DNA of 64,000 nucleotides from Zoroaster sp. YZ-2022. Its lineage: Eukaryota; Echinodermata; Asteroidea; Forcipulatida; Zoroasteridae. The DNA lies in NCBI GenBank assembly GCA_029582265.1, contig CM055822.1, positions 38,084,679-38,148,678 on the forward strand. The letters run 5' to 3'. The translations under genes and the position numbers were made by a program. A model generated the notes under the pieces. That model did no database searches and had not been told where the DNA came from. It saw nothing but the letters and a program-made list of their open reading frames with translations. This document shows positions 6,941 to 18,131 of this stretch, one piece after another. How positions within the stretch are numbered: the stretch's first letter is position 1; each line of letters starts with the position of its first letter.

Positions 6941-9900
6941 TTTGTTATTAAACGGTGACCGTAAGCACGAGTGTCTATTCCGTTTTCTAAAATATGCCTC
7001 TTTGTATCTAAAGGAGAGAGTGATATTTTATTTACTCGCGTTGTATATAGTCTGTGTTTTTCATGATTAATAAAACTCATATCATGATGTAGAGTATTTT
7101 TAAATGATAAAACTTGTTTATAGTGGTCGTGTTTAATCTGTTGCATTAAAACTTGTTTTTTAACTCCTTTAGCTTTTCTTATTTGTTTTTCGTCCGATAA
7201 AAGTATCGAATACATTTTAGGTCTTAAACAAACAACTTCGGAAATTACTGTTCCAGCGCACTCGTCTTTCATTTTACCGATCACTTTTTTATTATCTTCA
7301 GAATGTAAAAAATGATCTTGTTTGTAATTTGAAAAGTCGTACAAAGATTTGTTTTTACATAAATCTTTATACACATCTTGCGTTTTAATCTCGAGTAACA
7401 AGCTATCCGTGTCTGTGTAAATCAACTCACAATCGTAGTTTGTTTTTAAACGGTTGTAATAAAAATCGTACATTAAATGTTTAGATAAATCCAGTATGCT
7501 CATTCCTACGTAAATTGGCCGGTTGAGAACGAGTTTTGTCTTGTGCATGTGAATAGCTACTAGCTCATTATCGAAAATGCGCGCCTCTGCAAAATTTGGT
7601 CTCGCTATAAGCGCACGAATTAAATTGTCTTGTTTTTCATCGTTTAATCGCTTCAAATTTACGTTAACGCGATTTCGTACATTTTCCATCGTTTTACCAA
7701 AAACTGAATTGTTCATCAGTTTAAACAAATCTTTTTCAAAATCACTCTTTGCATCTTTTCTTAATCGTGTATTTAAATCAATGTATGATTTCATCCAACA
7801 TGATTCGTCAAATTCTAAAACTTTATGAATTTTAGTCAGTTTCATACCCAGCTCCAAATACAATTGTAAATTACGATAATGAACTACGTAGTTTTTCTTG
7901 TCGTATAAATTTGGTACTAATTTAACAACGTTTGGAGCCGGCTTGCCGGTTAGCAACTCGTGTTGATAGTCGCTCATCCATTCTTTCGGTACTGTCAACG
8001 ACTCTGGCGCGAGTGGAAATGCGTTGTGATCGTCGTGTAATTCTTTAACGTATTCTAAATCGACTTGTAAAATACATCCTTTGTTGTTTTTAAATCCTTC
8101 GCTCTCAAGTTGTTTTATTTGTTTTTGAGTCAACCATTTGAAATTACCAGTCGGTAAAGGTTGGCTCATCGCGTATCCGTATAAATTGTTGGCGTCTAAA
8201 TACATAATGTAACTCGACGGTTTCGATGAATCGTAGTCGTCTAAATACGCGTTGTTTGCTTTGGCGTATCGTTTGCTCGCCATACACGTTCCTCCCCGCG
8301 TGCCTTTTTCTATAAACAAATGCATGTCAATATCCGTAAACAAATCTAAAGTTTGTTTAGAATGTTTTAACAAAGCGTCCCAACTCAACCCCGGACTGGT
8401 ATAATAATTAGCCGGATCTAAACCGTACTCTCGCATGCAAGTATTACGAAAGTTTTCAAACACATCCGCCAACAAGCAAGTATCGGTGCGCACGTACAAA
8501 TCGTGATAATCTCCTAAATTTTTACAATCAAACTTGCTGTAAACATTTTTAGCGTGCTCGTATTGTTCTCTCGTAATGTGACTATCGTTTAAACTGCTAT
8601 AAAAAGACGCTTGCGCGGGAAGTTGTGTTTCTTTAAATTTTTCAAAACTGTCTACGTACTCGTAAGGATAAATGCCCTTGCTTTTAATAAGATTGAATTT
8701 TTCCAAGGAGGGTTCGAGTTTAGTCGTGATTGGAAAAAAATCGTTTGATTTTACGAGTTTGTCCAACGAAGCTAATAAAAATTGAGCGCTGTCGATAAAT
8801 CGTAGTTGATTAATACTAAAAGAAATATACTTTTCGATATTGTTTGCGATGCACGTTAAATTTCCTTCGCTACGACCGGCGGCTTGCATAATAAGATGAC
8901 TGTCGTAGCCTCGCAAATTATGAAATACGACTGGAATAAATGTTTTACCTGGTTTTAAACTTAGTCTTAAATTACAACAACTATGCGCAGCGCCTCTATA
9001 TTTTCCGGTAATGTGACAATGATCTCTCACCTTTTTACACTTGTTGTCAGAGTCTTTAAAAAACTTGTTTTCACATATCCAACACTCGTTGGCGCGGTTG
9101 TAATCTTGCTCGTCTTCTTCAGTCATGTTTAACTTTTTAATGTTGCTAAATATCGTATTAATCTTTTCTTCTTCTTTTTTTAATTCATTTAAAAAATGTT
9201 CCGCGGCATCTTTTCCCCTATAGGTAACGGGAGAGCTACTTTTTCCATCGCAACAAACAACGATGTACGAATAACCGCAAACGATGTGTTCTTGTAGTTT
9301 TTTAGTATTGGTATCGTTTTCGTCTACAATCTTTTTAATAACACTCTCAAAGTCTGCGTATATCACGAATGGAACTTTCATCTTTTTATGATAGTTGTTA
9401 AACTTTACTTTGTCGTTTTTATACTTTATTGGTAAAACAATTTTTGTTGGTTTGTCATTTATTCCTTTACACATTTCTACGTGGTTTTCTAAATGTTCTT
9501 TCGTCGAAAAACCTTGCAAACATCGTAAACAAAAATGTTTGCGGTTGTGATGGTTCGTTTGATCGTAAAGTAGTTTATTCATGTCTTTTATATAAACGTA
9601 GTGAGATTTAGCGTCTTTGTGAATCAATAATAAATTTATACGATCTAGATTTGCCGGTTGATCGCTAATTTTGTAAACTAGTATCGTTTTTAACTCGCAA
9701 CCAAAAACGTTTATCGCTATATTGTTTTGTTTTTCTACTAGCTTAATTTGAACGATAGGAGTTGGTGTTGAAATATTATTAAAATTAAAACCATCATCTA
9801 TTGGGTATTTACTCGTTCTATCAACGTGATCGGTCGCGGGAAAAAAATGAGCGCGCAAAGCCCATCGCAAACAGTTGTCATCGTTGTTTTTAACGTTGAT

Positions 9901-10680
9901 GCACGCTTTTTTATTTTTAATATAGTCGCATAGCTCGATCCAACTACCTCCTATTAATGGTTGATATTTAGAGATTCTGAGATTCATATCAATAATTCTA
10001 TCTATGAACCATCCACTACCCTCTCGAGTATATTTTTCTAAAGTTTCAGCAATTTGCGAAAAAACAACAACTAGCATATCGTCAATGTCGTTTAAATTTA
10101 ATAAAACAATTTGGTTTTTGTTGTGAAAATTTGGTTCAGCTTCGTCGGTTGAGCCACTCGGGTTTACTTTAAGTAATTTAATGCGTATGTATATCATAAA
10201 CTTTAACGCGTTAAAATCCTGTAAGTCTTTTCGCAACTTGTCAATAATCTTTAAATTTACCGCTCGCGAAAAAATGTTTAAATCTTTTCCTTTGCTGTGG
10301 TTCAACGGAACAATCATTACATGTTCGCGTAAATAACTACCACCAACGATCGTTTTATTAAATTTCAACTCTGTTTCTTTACCGTAAAACCTTTCAATAG
10401 CGGCTACGTAATCTTTTTTAATCAACTGCGCTTTTTTTCCAGAACCGCGAGTAGGAATATTTATATTTTCAACATTTATACGCCTTTTCAATTCAACCAA
10501 ATTTAATTTGTATAATGGTTTTTGTTTATAATGTTGAAAATAATTTTTTACAGCTTCGTAATAAACACGTTTATTAAATCTACCTGTTCTGTTTGAAATT
10601 ATACGAATTTGTTTCTCTCTTACAAAATCTTCTAATTTTTCCTTTGTCCATTTCGATAAAAATTGTTGTTGAGCTTGCAT
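6931..10680 (-). CDS. Protein-primed family B DNA polymerase (Polinton PolB)
   Basis: 1249 aa from the ATG at 10680 (the in-frame TTG at 10695 is not used). Order: an N-terminal DNA-binding-like region (about 1-90); a region with NNDDNCLRWAL near 265-280 and SHYVYIKD near 360; a C2H2-like finger (HFCLRCLQGF...H) near 380-400. The 3'-5' exonuclease motifs follow: Exo I YADFES near 441, Exo II HNLRGYDSH near 583, Exo III YVRTDTCLLADVF near 728. A treble-clef-like insert WICENKF...DHCHITGKYRG lies near 535-570. Polymerase motifs: A DANNLYGYAMSQ near 827, B KLMNNSVFGKTMEN near 985, C YTDTDSLL near 1085. All acidic catalytic residues are present. It would replicate the element with a protein primer. 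It converges on the integrase and has no frame break. Confidence 0.95.
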   Translation of the reverse strand: MQAQQQFLSKWTKEKLEDFVREKQIRIISNRTGRFNKRVYYEAVKNYFQHYKQKPLYKLNLVELKRRINVENINIPTRGSGKKAQLIKKDYVAAIERFYGKETELKFNKTIVGGSYLREHVMIVPLNHSKGKDLNIFSRAVNLKIIDKLRKDLQDFNALKFMIYIRIKLLKVNPSGSTDEAEPNFHNKNQIVLLNLNDIDDMLVVVFSQIAETLEKYTREGSGWFIDRIIDMNLRISKYQPLIGGSWIELCDYIKNKKACINVKNNDDNCLRWALRAHFFPATDHVDRTSKYPIDDGFNFNNISTPTPIVQIKLVEKQNNIAINVFGCELKTILVYKISDQPANLDRINLLLIHKDAKSHYVYIKDMNKLLYDQTNHHNRKHFCLRCLQGFSTKEHLENHVEMCKGINDKPTKIVLPIKYKNDKVKFNNYHKKMKVPFVIYADFESVIKKIVDENDTNTKKLQEHIVCGYSYIVVCCDGKSSSPVTYRGKDAAEHFLNELKKEEEKINTIFSNIKKLNMTEEDEQDYNRANECWICENKFFKDSDNKCKKVRDHCHITGKYRGAAHSCCNLRLSLKPGKTFIPVVFHNLRGYDSHLIMQAAGRSEGNLTCIANNIEKYISFSINQLRFIDSAQFLLASLDKLVKSNDFFPITTKLEPSLEKFNLIKSKGIYPYEYVDSFEKFKETQLPAQASFYSSLNDSHITREQYEHAKNVYSKFDCKNLGDYHDLYVRTDTCLLADVFENFRNTCMREYGLDPANYYTSPGLSWDALLKHSKQTLDLFTDIDMHLFIEKGTRGGTCMASKRYAKANNAYLDDYDSSKPSSYIMYLDANNLYGYAMSQPLPTGNFKWLTQKQIKQLESEGFKNNKGCILQVDLEYVKELHDDHNAFPLAPESLTVPKEWMSDYQHELLTGKPAPNVVKLVPNLYDKKNYVVHYRNLQLYLELGMKLTKIHKVLEFDESCWMKSYIDLNTRLRKDAKSDFEKDLFKLMNNSVFGKTMENVRNRVNVNLKRLNDEKQDNLIRALIARPNFAEARIFDNELVAIHMHKTKLVLNRPIYVGMSILDLSKHLMYDFYYNRLKTNYDCELIYTDTDSLLLEIKTQDVYKDLCKNKSLYDFSNYKQDHFLHSEDNKKVIGKMKDECAGTVISEVVCLRPKMYSILLSDEKQIRKAKGVKKQVLMQQIKHDHYKQVLSFKNTLHHDMSFINHEKHRLYTTRVNKISLSPLDTKRHILENGIDTRAYGHRLITNND

Positions 10681-10789
10681 CGTCTCTGTAATCAATATAT
10701 ATTTAGAAAATATAAACGTACAAAAAAAATTGAAAAAAACGTGAAGTATCTATTTTATGCTTAAAACATGTGGGAAACTGCTTTTTTCA

Positions 10790-10900
10790 AAACGCCCTAC
10801 TACTACCCAGAGAATTTGAAGAAAATGATTTTTTCTAAAAATGCTAGTTTTAAGAAACGCCCTACCACTACCCAGCGAATTTGAAGAAAATGATTTTTTT
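10790..10900. repeat. 65-bp tandem repeat at the polymerase-side end of the element
   Basis: Two units, 10790-10854 and 10855-10900 (second truncated), share AAACGCCCTACYACTACCCAG followed by GAATTTGAAGAAAATGATTT, with few mismatches. Read outward from the polymerase the core is G-rich, GGGTAGTGGTAGGGCG. Its place resembles the G-rich array upstream of the second polymerase copy at 61972. Confidence 0.7.
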
Positions 10901-11769
10901 GAGTAGGTGGTCCGGTTCCCTCATCTAACACACTACTACATGTTACGTTTACATCTGATCGGAGGGAATAGAAGATAAAATACATATTTTATGTGAGCAC
11001 AAACACGTTGGATTATTCATATACAGTTCTTTTATGAACGTGAGTAAACCTTAGTATACATTTAGACCCTTTTTGGTCGTTAAATTGATCACTATGCTCG
11101 TAAATTAAGATCGTTGACTTGTCACCTGTCGTTTTATTTTTAACGTTAACGTTAACGTTAACGTAATGACTAGTACTAGGCCTAGACCGTGTATTTAGGA
11201 CACCTCGATTTTCTTCTTACAAGATCCGTCCAAATCTTGTGTTTGCATTTGACACCAATGACAGAAAATCCGAAATTGACTTTTGCACTCTAGTGGTCTT
11301 TGTTCTTGAGATTAGCAATTTTTTTTTGTAATTCTGATGAGTTGTTTTGGAGAAAACGTGACATTTTTTACCGTTTTTTTTTTCACTGACAAAGTGTCGA
11401 CATCTTGTTTTTTCGTTTCAACTTTTATGACTGTAGCCTGTAGTTGTCGTTTTACCTAACTAAAGAGACTCGACGACAATAAAACACACACTCGTGCAAA
11501 AGGGTGGCTGCCTGGAAGTGTAAGACCATTAATTTTTTTTTATTCTGGTCATAATATTGGTGGTTTAAAATTAATTCAGCTGCATATTCAATTGTATTTT
11601 TTTTTGCTACCCAATTAAGACCCACCCGGCCGTATGCTGCTAGTGCTACTTACATGTAACGTTAAGTAACGTTAAGTACTAACTACTCTGTTAGTAACCA
11701 CTTGGTGAACAAAAACCAAACCCACCCACATTGCAATTTGTTTCATAAACTGATTTGATTGTGTTTCAG
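10901..11769. other. Non-coding, no gene seen; (GTTAAC)n at 11141-11165
   Basis: No reading frame or repeat family is recognised. A short perfect AACGTT/GTTAAC hexamer run lies at 11141-11165. The exact edge of the Polinton must fall in or just before this stretch. Confidence 0.5.
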
Positions 11770-11994
11770 TCAAAAATGCAGGAAGAAGCTGGTCAGCAAA
11801 TTTGCATTATTCACCACGAAGGGTCGAATGATCTACTGTTTTATGTTATTAACCAGACGAGGCTAGACAAGATCCGATCAGTAAAGGAGGAGAGACTCAA
11901 GATGCCAATTGGTTCACCATATCGAATGGACAGAATCTGTTGTCAAATACCTGATGAAATACCGCTCCAAAGTTTTTTCAAGTTTTTAATTTAA
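11770..11994 (+). CDS. Exon-like fragment of a repeated cysteine-rich gene family
   Basis: A good acceptor (TTGTGTTTCAG) precedes an open frame at 11770. The peptide contains IRSVKEERLKMPIGSPYRM and ICCQIPDEIP. This motif pattern recurs, from memory, at the start of multi-copy invertebrate proteins of unknown function, where a GYHR.CY motif usually follows; here the frame ends in FFKFLI instead. No partner exon was found nearby. It may be a decayed, element-borne exon. Confidence 0.35.
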   Translation, partial: SKMQEEAGQQICIIHHEGSNDLLFYVINQTRLDKIRSVKEERLKMPIGSPYRMDRICCQIPDEIPLQSFFKFLI

Positions 11995-12039
11995 TTTGTT
12001 GGCTTATCTGATGACAAATATTTTATTGCAACCTGAACA

Positions 12040-12345
12040 AAATGGCCACCTGTCCCATGTGGCCAGATTTACGGTTTTGTATCCAAATGCAAACATACAT
12101 GCCCATAGTGGCCACCTATTCATTGTGCCTGTGATATATCAATTGTGGCCACCTAAAGATCCATTGTGGCCACCTAAAGATCCATTGTGGCCACTTACAT
12201 TATAGACACTTGCTAAATTGTGGACACCTATGTGGCCACCTATCCATTGATGCTACATATTCCTAATCCATTGTGGCCACCTGTAGATTAATTATATCCA
12301 ATTTGACCACTTGTACATTGTGGCCACCTAGATCCAAAGTGGCCA
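12040..12345. repeat. Degenerate TGGCCACCT minisatellite
   Basis: TGGCCACCT or close variants occur about a dozen times at irregular spacing (10-35 bp), often followed by ATCCATTG. Two adjacent 21-bp units (GTGGCCACCTAAAGATCCAT) near 12143-12188 are perfect copies. Confidence 0.8.
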
Positions 12346-15300
12346 CTTGTCAACAGCAGCCATCTATTCATTCTAACAATTATTCCATCATGGCAACTTA
12401 AATGATATTTTTGCCACTTTCCATTAGCCCCTTCAGCCTTCAGTGTCATTGCAAAAATCCATCTAATCTAGTATCACTGCATGTGCACATCTGTGACTGT
12501 GTGAATGCCAGAACATGTGAAACAAATAGCGTAGCTGTTCTATCAGCCACTTCACCCAGCTAAATCCTTTCAGTTATGGAGTGTTTCCCCAGGGTTAAAT
12601 TATGTGACAGGTGTGAGAGGTGAAAATGTTGGACAGTGTTGACTGATGCAGGAGTGATGCTAAGGGTGTGATGGTGTCGGGGTGTCAGATCAGAGTGTGT
12701 GTGATCTGAAAGACAAAGCGAGCTCCTTGCTACATTGTGGTTGGGAGGTATTGAGACTTTATGTTAGTCTCTTTAAAACCCACCTATTCTCAAACCATTC
12801 ATTTTTCATAGGGTTTTGAGGGATCAAACTATATATAAGAGTTTTAATTAACCCTCCTACTATTGCTGCACTTTAGTGGGAAGTTGCTACAGAGATCAAA
12901 ACCAGTAAACTGCTTGTTTTGACTGTTGACCCAAATGTGCACACAGGGGCTTTTTTGACTGGTTTTTACTGTCATTTTGACCACCCTCAACAATACCAGA
13001 CAATGCTTTTACCAGTCAAAAACGGTCGACTCCTTTTGACCTGTAAATGTACTTACTACACGTAAGGTTTGACAGTGTTTGACTTTTAAGTGCACCAGAG
13101 TAGGAGGGTTAAAGTAACTAAAAGTATTTATTTTTTTATTTGTTTTCCTTATATGTGTGTATACTGTACAATGTACATTGTACTTGTGTGGACATACTAT
13201 TACACTTTTCATTCATACTTTAATATGGTGAGCAGGTGTTTACAAACTGTATTTATTGAAAACTGTATATTTCAAACCTTGGTTGGTGGAAGGGGGAGTG
13301 TTGGGGTTTATCATCATGTGCATAATTAGAGTACCTGTAGCTAACTAAAAGTCAGGTTGCCTGTTTAAGTCAGTTCAAGTTATATTTTTTGAAACTCAGA
13401 TTTTGAAACTCATCAATGTTTTGATTAAAATTAATAAGACAGCATACATATTTTTTATATTGTGAAATAATTGAATGGAAAACATTTTTTCCCCACTGAG
13501 CATGTCACATGCTTGAATTACATTGGTTTTATGAAATCAAAATAATATAAAAAGAATAATAAATTTACATGGCTTGTATTTTCCAGGTCAATAATTACAC
13601 AGATTAGACCCTGATCATGTGCATGTAACTTTAGGCATTATTAATTAATCTCTGAATGATTATCTTTAATGACACATCCACAAAATTCAGAACGTGAAAC
13701 CGGAAGAAGCCCTTAGGACATATTTCATTATTATTGTTACCCTATGTTGCATCCTAAATGTAAATGAGTAGCCTAGAGCGTGAACAATTATAAATTCATA
13801 AATTGTATTACATATGTGTAAGGCTCCAATCGTGGGTACAATTTTTGTCAGTGTCCCTATTATGAACAACAGATTAAAAAATCACTGATGTAAAAATTAG
13901 TATTTCTGTGTGGAGAATGTTAAGTGTACTGGTTAAACACAAAACTGCTCGTAAAATAACAAAACACCAAACCTATAAAAAGCTGCACATTTAACACAGT
14001 TTTATTAATTTATCATTTAAAGCTATTTTTAAAAACCTTTTTAAAAAGTTGCTTTATACTATTACACTAGTAACACAGCTAGTATTGTCTATTGTAATAT
14101 TGTAAATAAACCCTGGGCTAACTGGTCTGAGAATTTGTAAGATCAAAGTTCAAGTACTGTTACCAGTGAACTGAAAATACTATATATTGCTATTTGGGTC
14201 AATGCACAGTAAAGTGCCATAAACATGCATTAGTTGATTCGCTGTTTAAAATAAAACAACTGGATAACATTTGATTGCTGGTAATTTGTTTGTAAGTTTG
14301 TATATATTTGGTGAGTAAATTTTAAAAAAATAGTCAATAAACTGTGTCTATTTAAAGGGGGAAATGGTTTTATTGCAGCCAGTGCGGTTCTTCCACAGAA
14401 TAATTACGTGGGTTTTTTATCACTGCAGGACGCACGGCTTTACGTCCGATGTAAAAAAAAACTAGTTCGGCAAACAATGCTCTATAACTTCCTTGCGTTC
14501 CATTTTTTTTCTGTTTAACATGGATATTATTATTAAGCAATAAATTACGAATCTTTCCATATAGGTTTTGTTTAGCCCTCAGGGTGTTCCACGGAGGTCT
14601 AAAATCCGATGGATCTAATATTGCAGGTTGAACTCCAATAGAGAAAAATCATGGGTCATTACATTACTCCCTACCAGAATTTTCAGTCTCTGAAAAGTAT
14701 GCGACTATAAAAATTTCATTGAAATTTCAAACAAAGTTTACTTAACAACACTATTAAAATACTTTCGCATTAAAACATGAACAAAACCAAAAACTAATAC
14801 TCAATGGGAAATCCTTTCATGAACAAGATTAACTTAAGCAAAACCGTTAAGAGACAAATTTTCGCATAAAACGTCAAAATAACTTGAACAAGAACCAATA
14901 AACAATTAAAAGTCTTCCAAAACAAGGTTTACCGAACCAAATCCGTTAAGTACATGTAATACACTTTTCCTAATTGACATTAAGATAATCTGAACAAAAC
15001 TAATAAACAATGAAAATCCTTTCACAACCAGGTTTACTTTTCTAAGCCCGTTCAGTAACACTTTGCATAAGATATCAAAATAACAACAAACGAATAACTA
15101 ATAATCAATAGAAAGTAAAGGTTCCTTCTCTTTTGTTCCAAACCAATACCGCATTTTATTAACATTAACTTTAAAACATTATTACACAAAGAAACTGTGT
15201 AACTGATCAAAAGTGGCAGAGTTGAATGAATTCAATTTAATTTAACAAAATATAAATGTTCCATAGTTCTCCATGGCTCAATTAGCATCATCAAAGTCAT

Positions 15301-15771
15301 TAAAGTCTTAACACGAAAGGATGCGTAGAAGTTCTTCCTCCTTCAGCCAAGTCAATGAGGGAATCATCCGGGGAAGTTTTCCGGGAAGTCCATTTTCCTC
15401 GGGGTCAGCTGGGACGTGTCATTTGGGGGTGGGGAAAAGGGACAACGGAAAACTTCCACAGAGTTGTGGCTTTTTATCTCTAACAACTTTACTACATAAC
15501 CAAATTTGACAAAACATTACTATAGTAAAACCATTTCGTAACAGCGTATCCACTGTACAAGTGTACTTCCCTGTATGTACATGTATGTGCAGGGCTTGCG
15601 CTGCGCACATATATCGCATACATAATGTATGCGTGTTGACGATAGAGCTATTAATACCTGGCTTAATGGTCACCCATGATAATTTGCGACTTCTTTCACA
15701 TGATCCTGTGAAACGAATTGGAGTGTACCAGCGGTACTTGATTGTACCACGATAAGCACGAGCGAATTATG
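12346..15771. other. Non-coding, AT-rich, nothing recognised
   Basis: Only short open frames without domain features, on either strand. AT-rich and rich in simple runs. No RNA gene or element ends were identified. Confidence 0.5.
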
Positions 15772-15852
15772 TGAAAAAGTCGTTTAAACACAGCGCGACC
15801 GAATTCCAATCGATCCAGCAATTTTGGCTGCAATTGGACATCGTTTTATAGC

Positions 15853-15884
<32 letters not shown>

Positions 15885-15890
15885 AAGTCT
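15772..15890. repeat. Dispersed repeat copy 1 with (CAA)n linker
   Basis: GTCGTTTAAA...GGCTGCAATTGGACATCGTTTTATAGCAACAAC is shared with 43018-43150 and, in opposite orientation, with 48234-48330. In this copy the run following ATAGCAA is a (CAA)12-like array. Confidence 0.7.
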
Positions 15891-17639
15891 GAGGCGAAGT
15901 TGTATTACTTCTGTAAATTAGAGAGTTGAAACCAATGTATATTTCTAAAAAATAAAGTTGTACTTTTTCTTTATAAACTGCATTTCTTTGGCAAGACAGA
16001 CAGAAAGTAGTGCCCGAAAGAAGAATTATATTCTTCAATTGTATCACTATTTGCTATTAATAGTAGGCGCCAACAGTTTAAACGGAATGTGTAAACACAA
16101 TTGCATGCAGTGATGCCACGAATATTACTCATTTGACTGTAAAAAGGTTGTTTTCCCAAGGTGGCTGACAAGTTGCAGTATTAACTGATTGATCGCGGTG
16201 GGGGGGGGGGGGGAGGCAGGGACATAATAAACTTTTTAAAATGTATAAAAAAAATGTTTAATCCATTGTTTATTTTGGAGAGTATTGCGATTTCTCTGTA
16301 TGCACAGCGTGTATCGTCCGCGTATATAAATCACCGCACTCATGACATCACACAGCATTTTTTCAACAAAACTATGTCGTATTATAAACTAGTTGCATAC
16401 ACTTGTCTAGGTCAAACGCTTGTTAAAAACAAAACAAGAAGAAAACTCTGTGATTTACTGGAAAGTTAGAGCTTTTGAAAATGTAACAAGTTGATTAACA
16501 ACTGATCTTTCTAGATACAAATATTCAGGGTTGAACATGACCTCATTATTCGGTTTTCATGATCATCTGTGATTTTAATGTTCTATACTGTCTGCTAGAT
16601 GCTATCTATGGAAATAAAAACATGAGAATGCTTTACATTTGTAATGATTTTTTTAAAGCTACAAATCCTCAAAACGGACATGTTCCTTTTCATAGAGAAA
16701 CAAGGAATTCTTACTTCTTTATGTTGACTTGGTCAGTAGTGAGCGGTGTAGCTATGATTTTTTCAGGGGGGCTGAGATAAACAAAAAAATATACTTTTAC
16801 GCAAAATCAGTTAGAACCAAAATTTTCACATTTAGTATTTGACGACTCTTTATATTAATAATATTTTTATAAAACCTTGTTCTACGTTTTCCTTCCTCCA
16901 TGGTATAGTGCGCAGAATGATGCGCAATGTACTCAAATATCCACACCACTGGTCAATTTGAAATTCAAATAAAACTAGAATTTAGTGTTTGTTTTAAAAT
17001 ACAAACACTAGGTGCTCGAGTAAACTTCCGGTTCAATCAAGTTAGCAGTTGATGGTGTGATAATGATATGTTTGAAAATGTCTGACGTCTGTTATCATGA
17101 CAATATTAATGTAAGCTTCAAAATACATATACATTTTTGTGTTAGAAGGTGTTGAAATTGAGGTTCCTGTTTGGACCAGAAATAAAGGTCACATCGGGTC
17201 AGTTGAAAGTGGTATATGTGAAACAATAATACTTCCTCATGAACATAAAAATAACGATAGTACCTACTTTAATGCAGGAGATATGAATTGTCAGAATATA
17301 AAATTAAAAATGCATAGTCTATAGTGTGCTATGCTGAAGACATGAAGTTTGGGTTCAGTCACGTGACTGTATCTGTACTTCACACAAAAGTAATACATTG
17401 GATGTCTTTTATCATCGTACTAAATGTGATGAAAATCTGTTCGATAATTTCTGAGATATGAAAATATTCCATTTTAAATATTGTTATGGACAGGATGACC
17501 GTCGTAGCCGTCCCCGCCCATGGGATCGTCAACTCAACAAAATAAGACAGTATTTCTTCTGTACGTCTATAACGCAATTAGGTGTTTTATTTAAACACAA
17601 CTCATAATTTACAGGAACATACTTTTTGTTAAATAGTTG
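15891..17639. other. Non-coding; poly(G) run at 16198-16214
   Basis: No supported gene. A 14-15-base G run lies near 16200. Confidence 0.5.
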
Positions 17640-17749
17640 CAGTGTTGGACGACTCGGTGGCGCACCTGAAGGACACAGACCACGATTCGACGGTGTACGT
17701 ACGTTTTATACTAGGTGTTACATAACTAGGAGTGGTCAGATTAGGGTCA

Positions 17750-18010
17750 TATCTATGGACGGAATGTGACTGAGTTCAAGATCTTTAAGATGATGGAAAT
17801 ATTGTGAAAATATTTTCTGTGGTTCATGAGATATGATATTTTGAAATATTCAACTTCTGGTTTCAGCCGGAAGGAGAGGTCAGATTGGGGTCATGTCTGT
17901 GAACGAAATGTCACATAATTCAAGTTCTTGAAGATGATGTAAAGATTGTGAAAATATCTTTTGTGGTTCATGAGATATGATTTTTGAAATATTAAACTTT
18001 GACTGCTACG
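17750..18010. repeat. Satellite-like tandem repeat, about 140-bp unit
   Basis: Two diverged units share GGTCATGTCTGTGAACGAAA, a stretch ending in GTGGTTCATGAGATATGAT and TTTTGAAATATT, then a CCGGAAGGAGAGGTCAG-type joint. The same unit is repeated at 29220-29860. Confidence 0.75.
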
Positions 18011-18011
18011 A

Positions 18012-18131
18012 GTGGTACAGTAAAACTAGCCTCCCGAGGTGATCCCTGGAGCGTTCTATTCTCCCAAGGCGAAGCCGAGGGAAAATAGAACGCTCCAGGG
18101 ATCACGGAGGGTGACTAGTTTTACTGTACCA
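18012..18131. repeat. Near-perfect 120-bp hairpin (palindrome)
   Basis: GGTACAGTAAAACTAG at the left pairs with CTAGTTTTACTGTACC at the right. Inside, CCCTGGAGCGTTCTATT pairs with AATAGAACGCTCCAGGG around a short loop containing CAAGGCGAAGCCGAGG. It forms the left end of the larger foldback element. Confidence 0.85.

Larger units (their letters stand above)
1..10900. mobile_element. Polinton/Maverick-type virus-like DNA transposon, left end outside window
   Basis: Seen: a compact block of ten densely packed, intronless, intact reading frames. They include a retroviral-type integrase, a family B DNA polymerase with a Polinton-style insert, a small P-loop packaging ATPase and a protein with the position and size of a capsid protein. 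Known: integrase plus protein-primed PolB plus FtsK/A32-type ATPase plus jelly-roll capsid protein defines Polintons/Mavericks and the related adintoviruses. Inferred: a recently integrated or still competent element, because none of its frames is broken while neighbouring LINEs are riddled with stops. The right boundary is placed after the tandem repeat ending near 10900. The left terminus and hence the TIR and target duplication cannot be seen. No adenain-type protease or penton gene was recognised. Confidence 0.85.

Noticed and set aside
16198..16214. G-quadruplex regulatory element
   Set aside because: A single homopolymer G run without gene context is not enough support.
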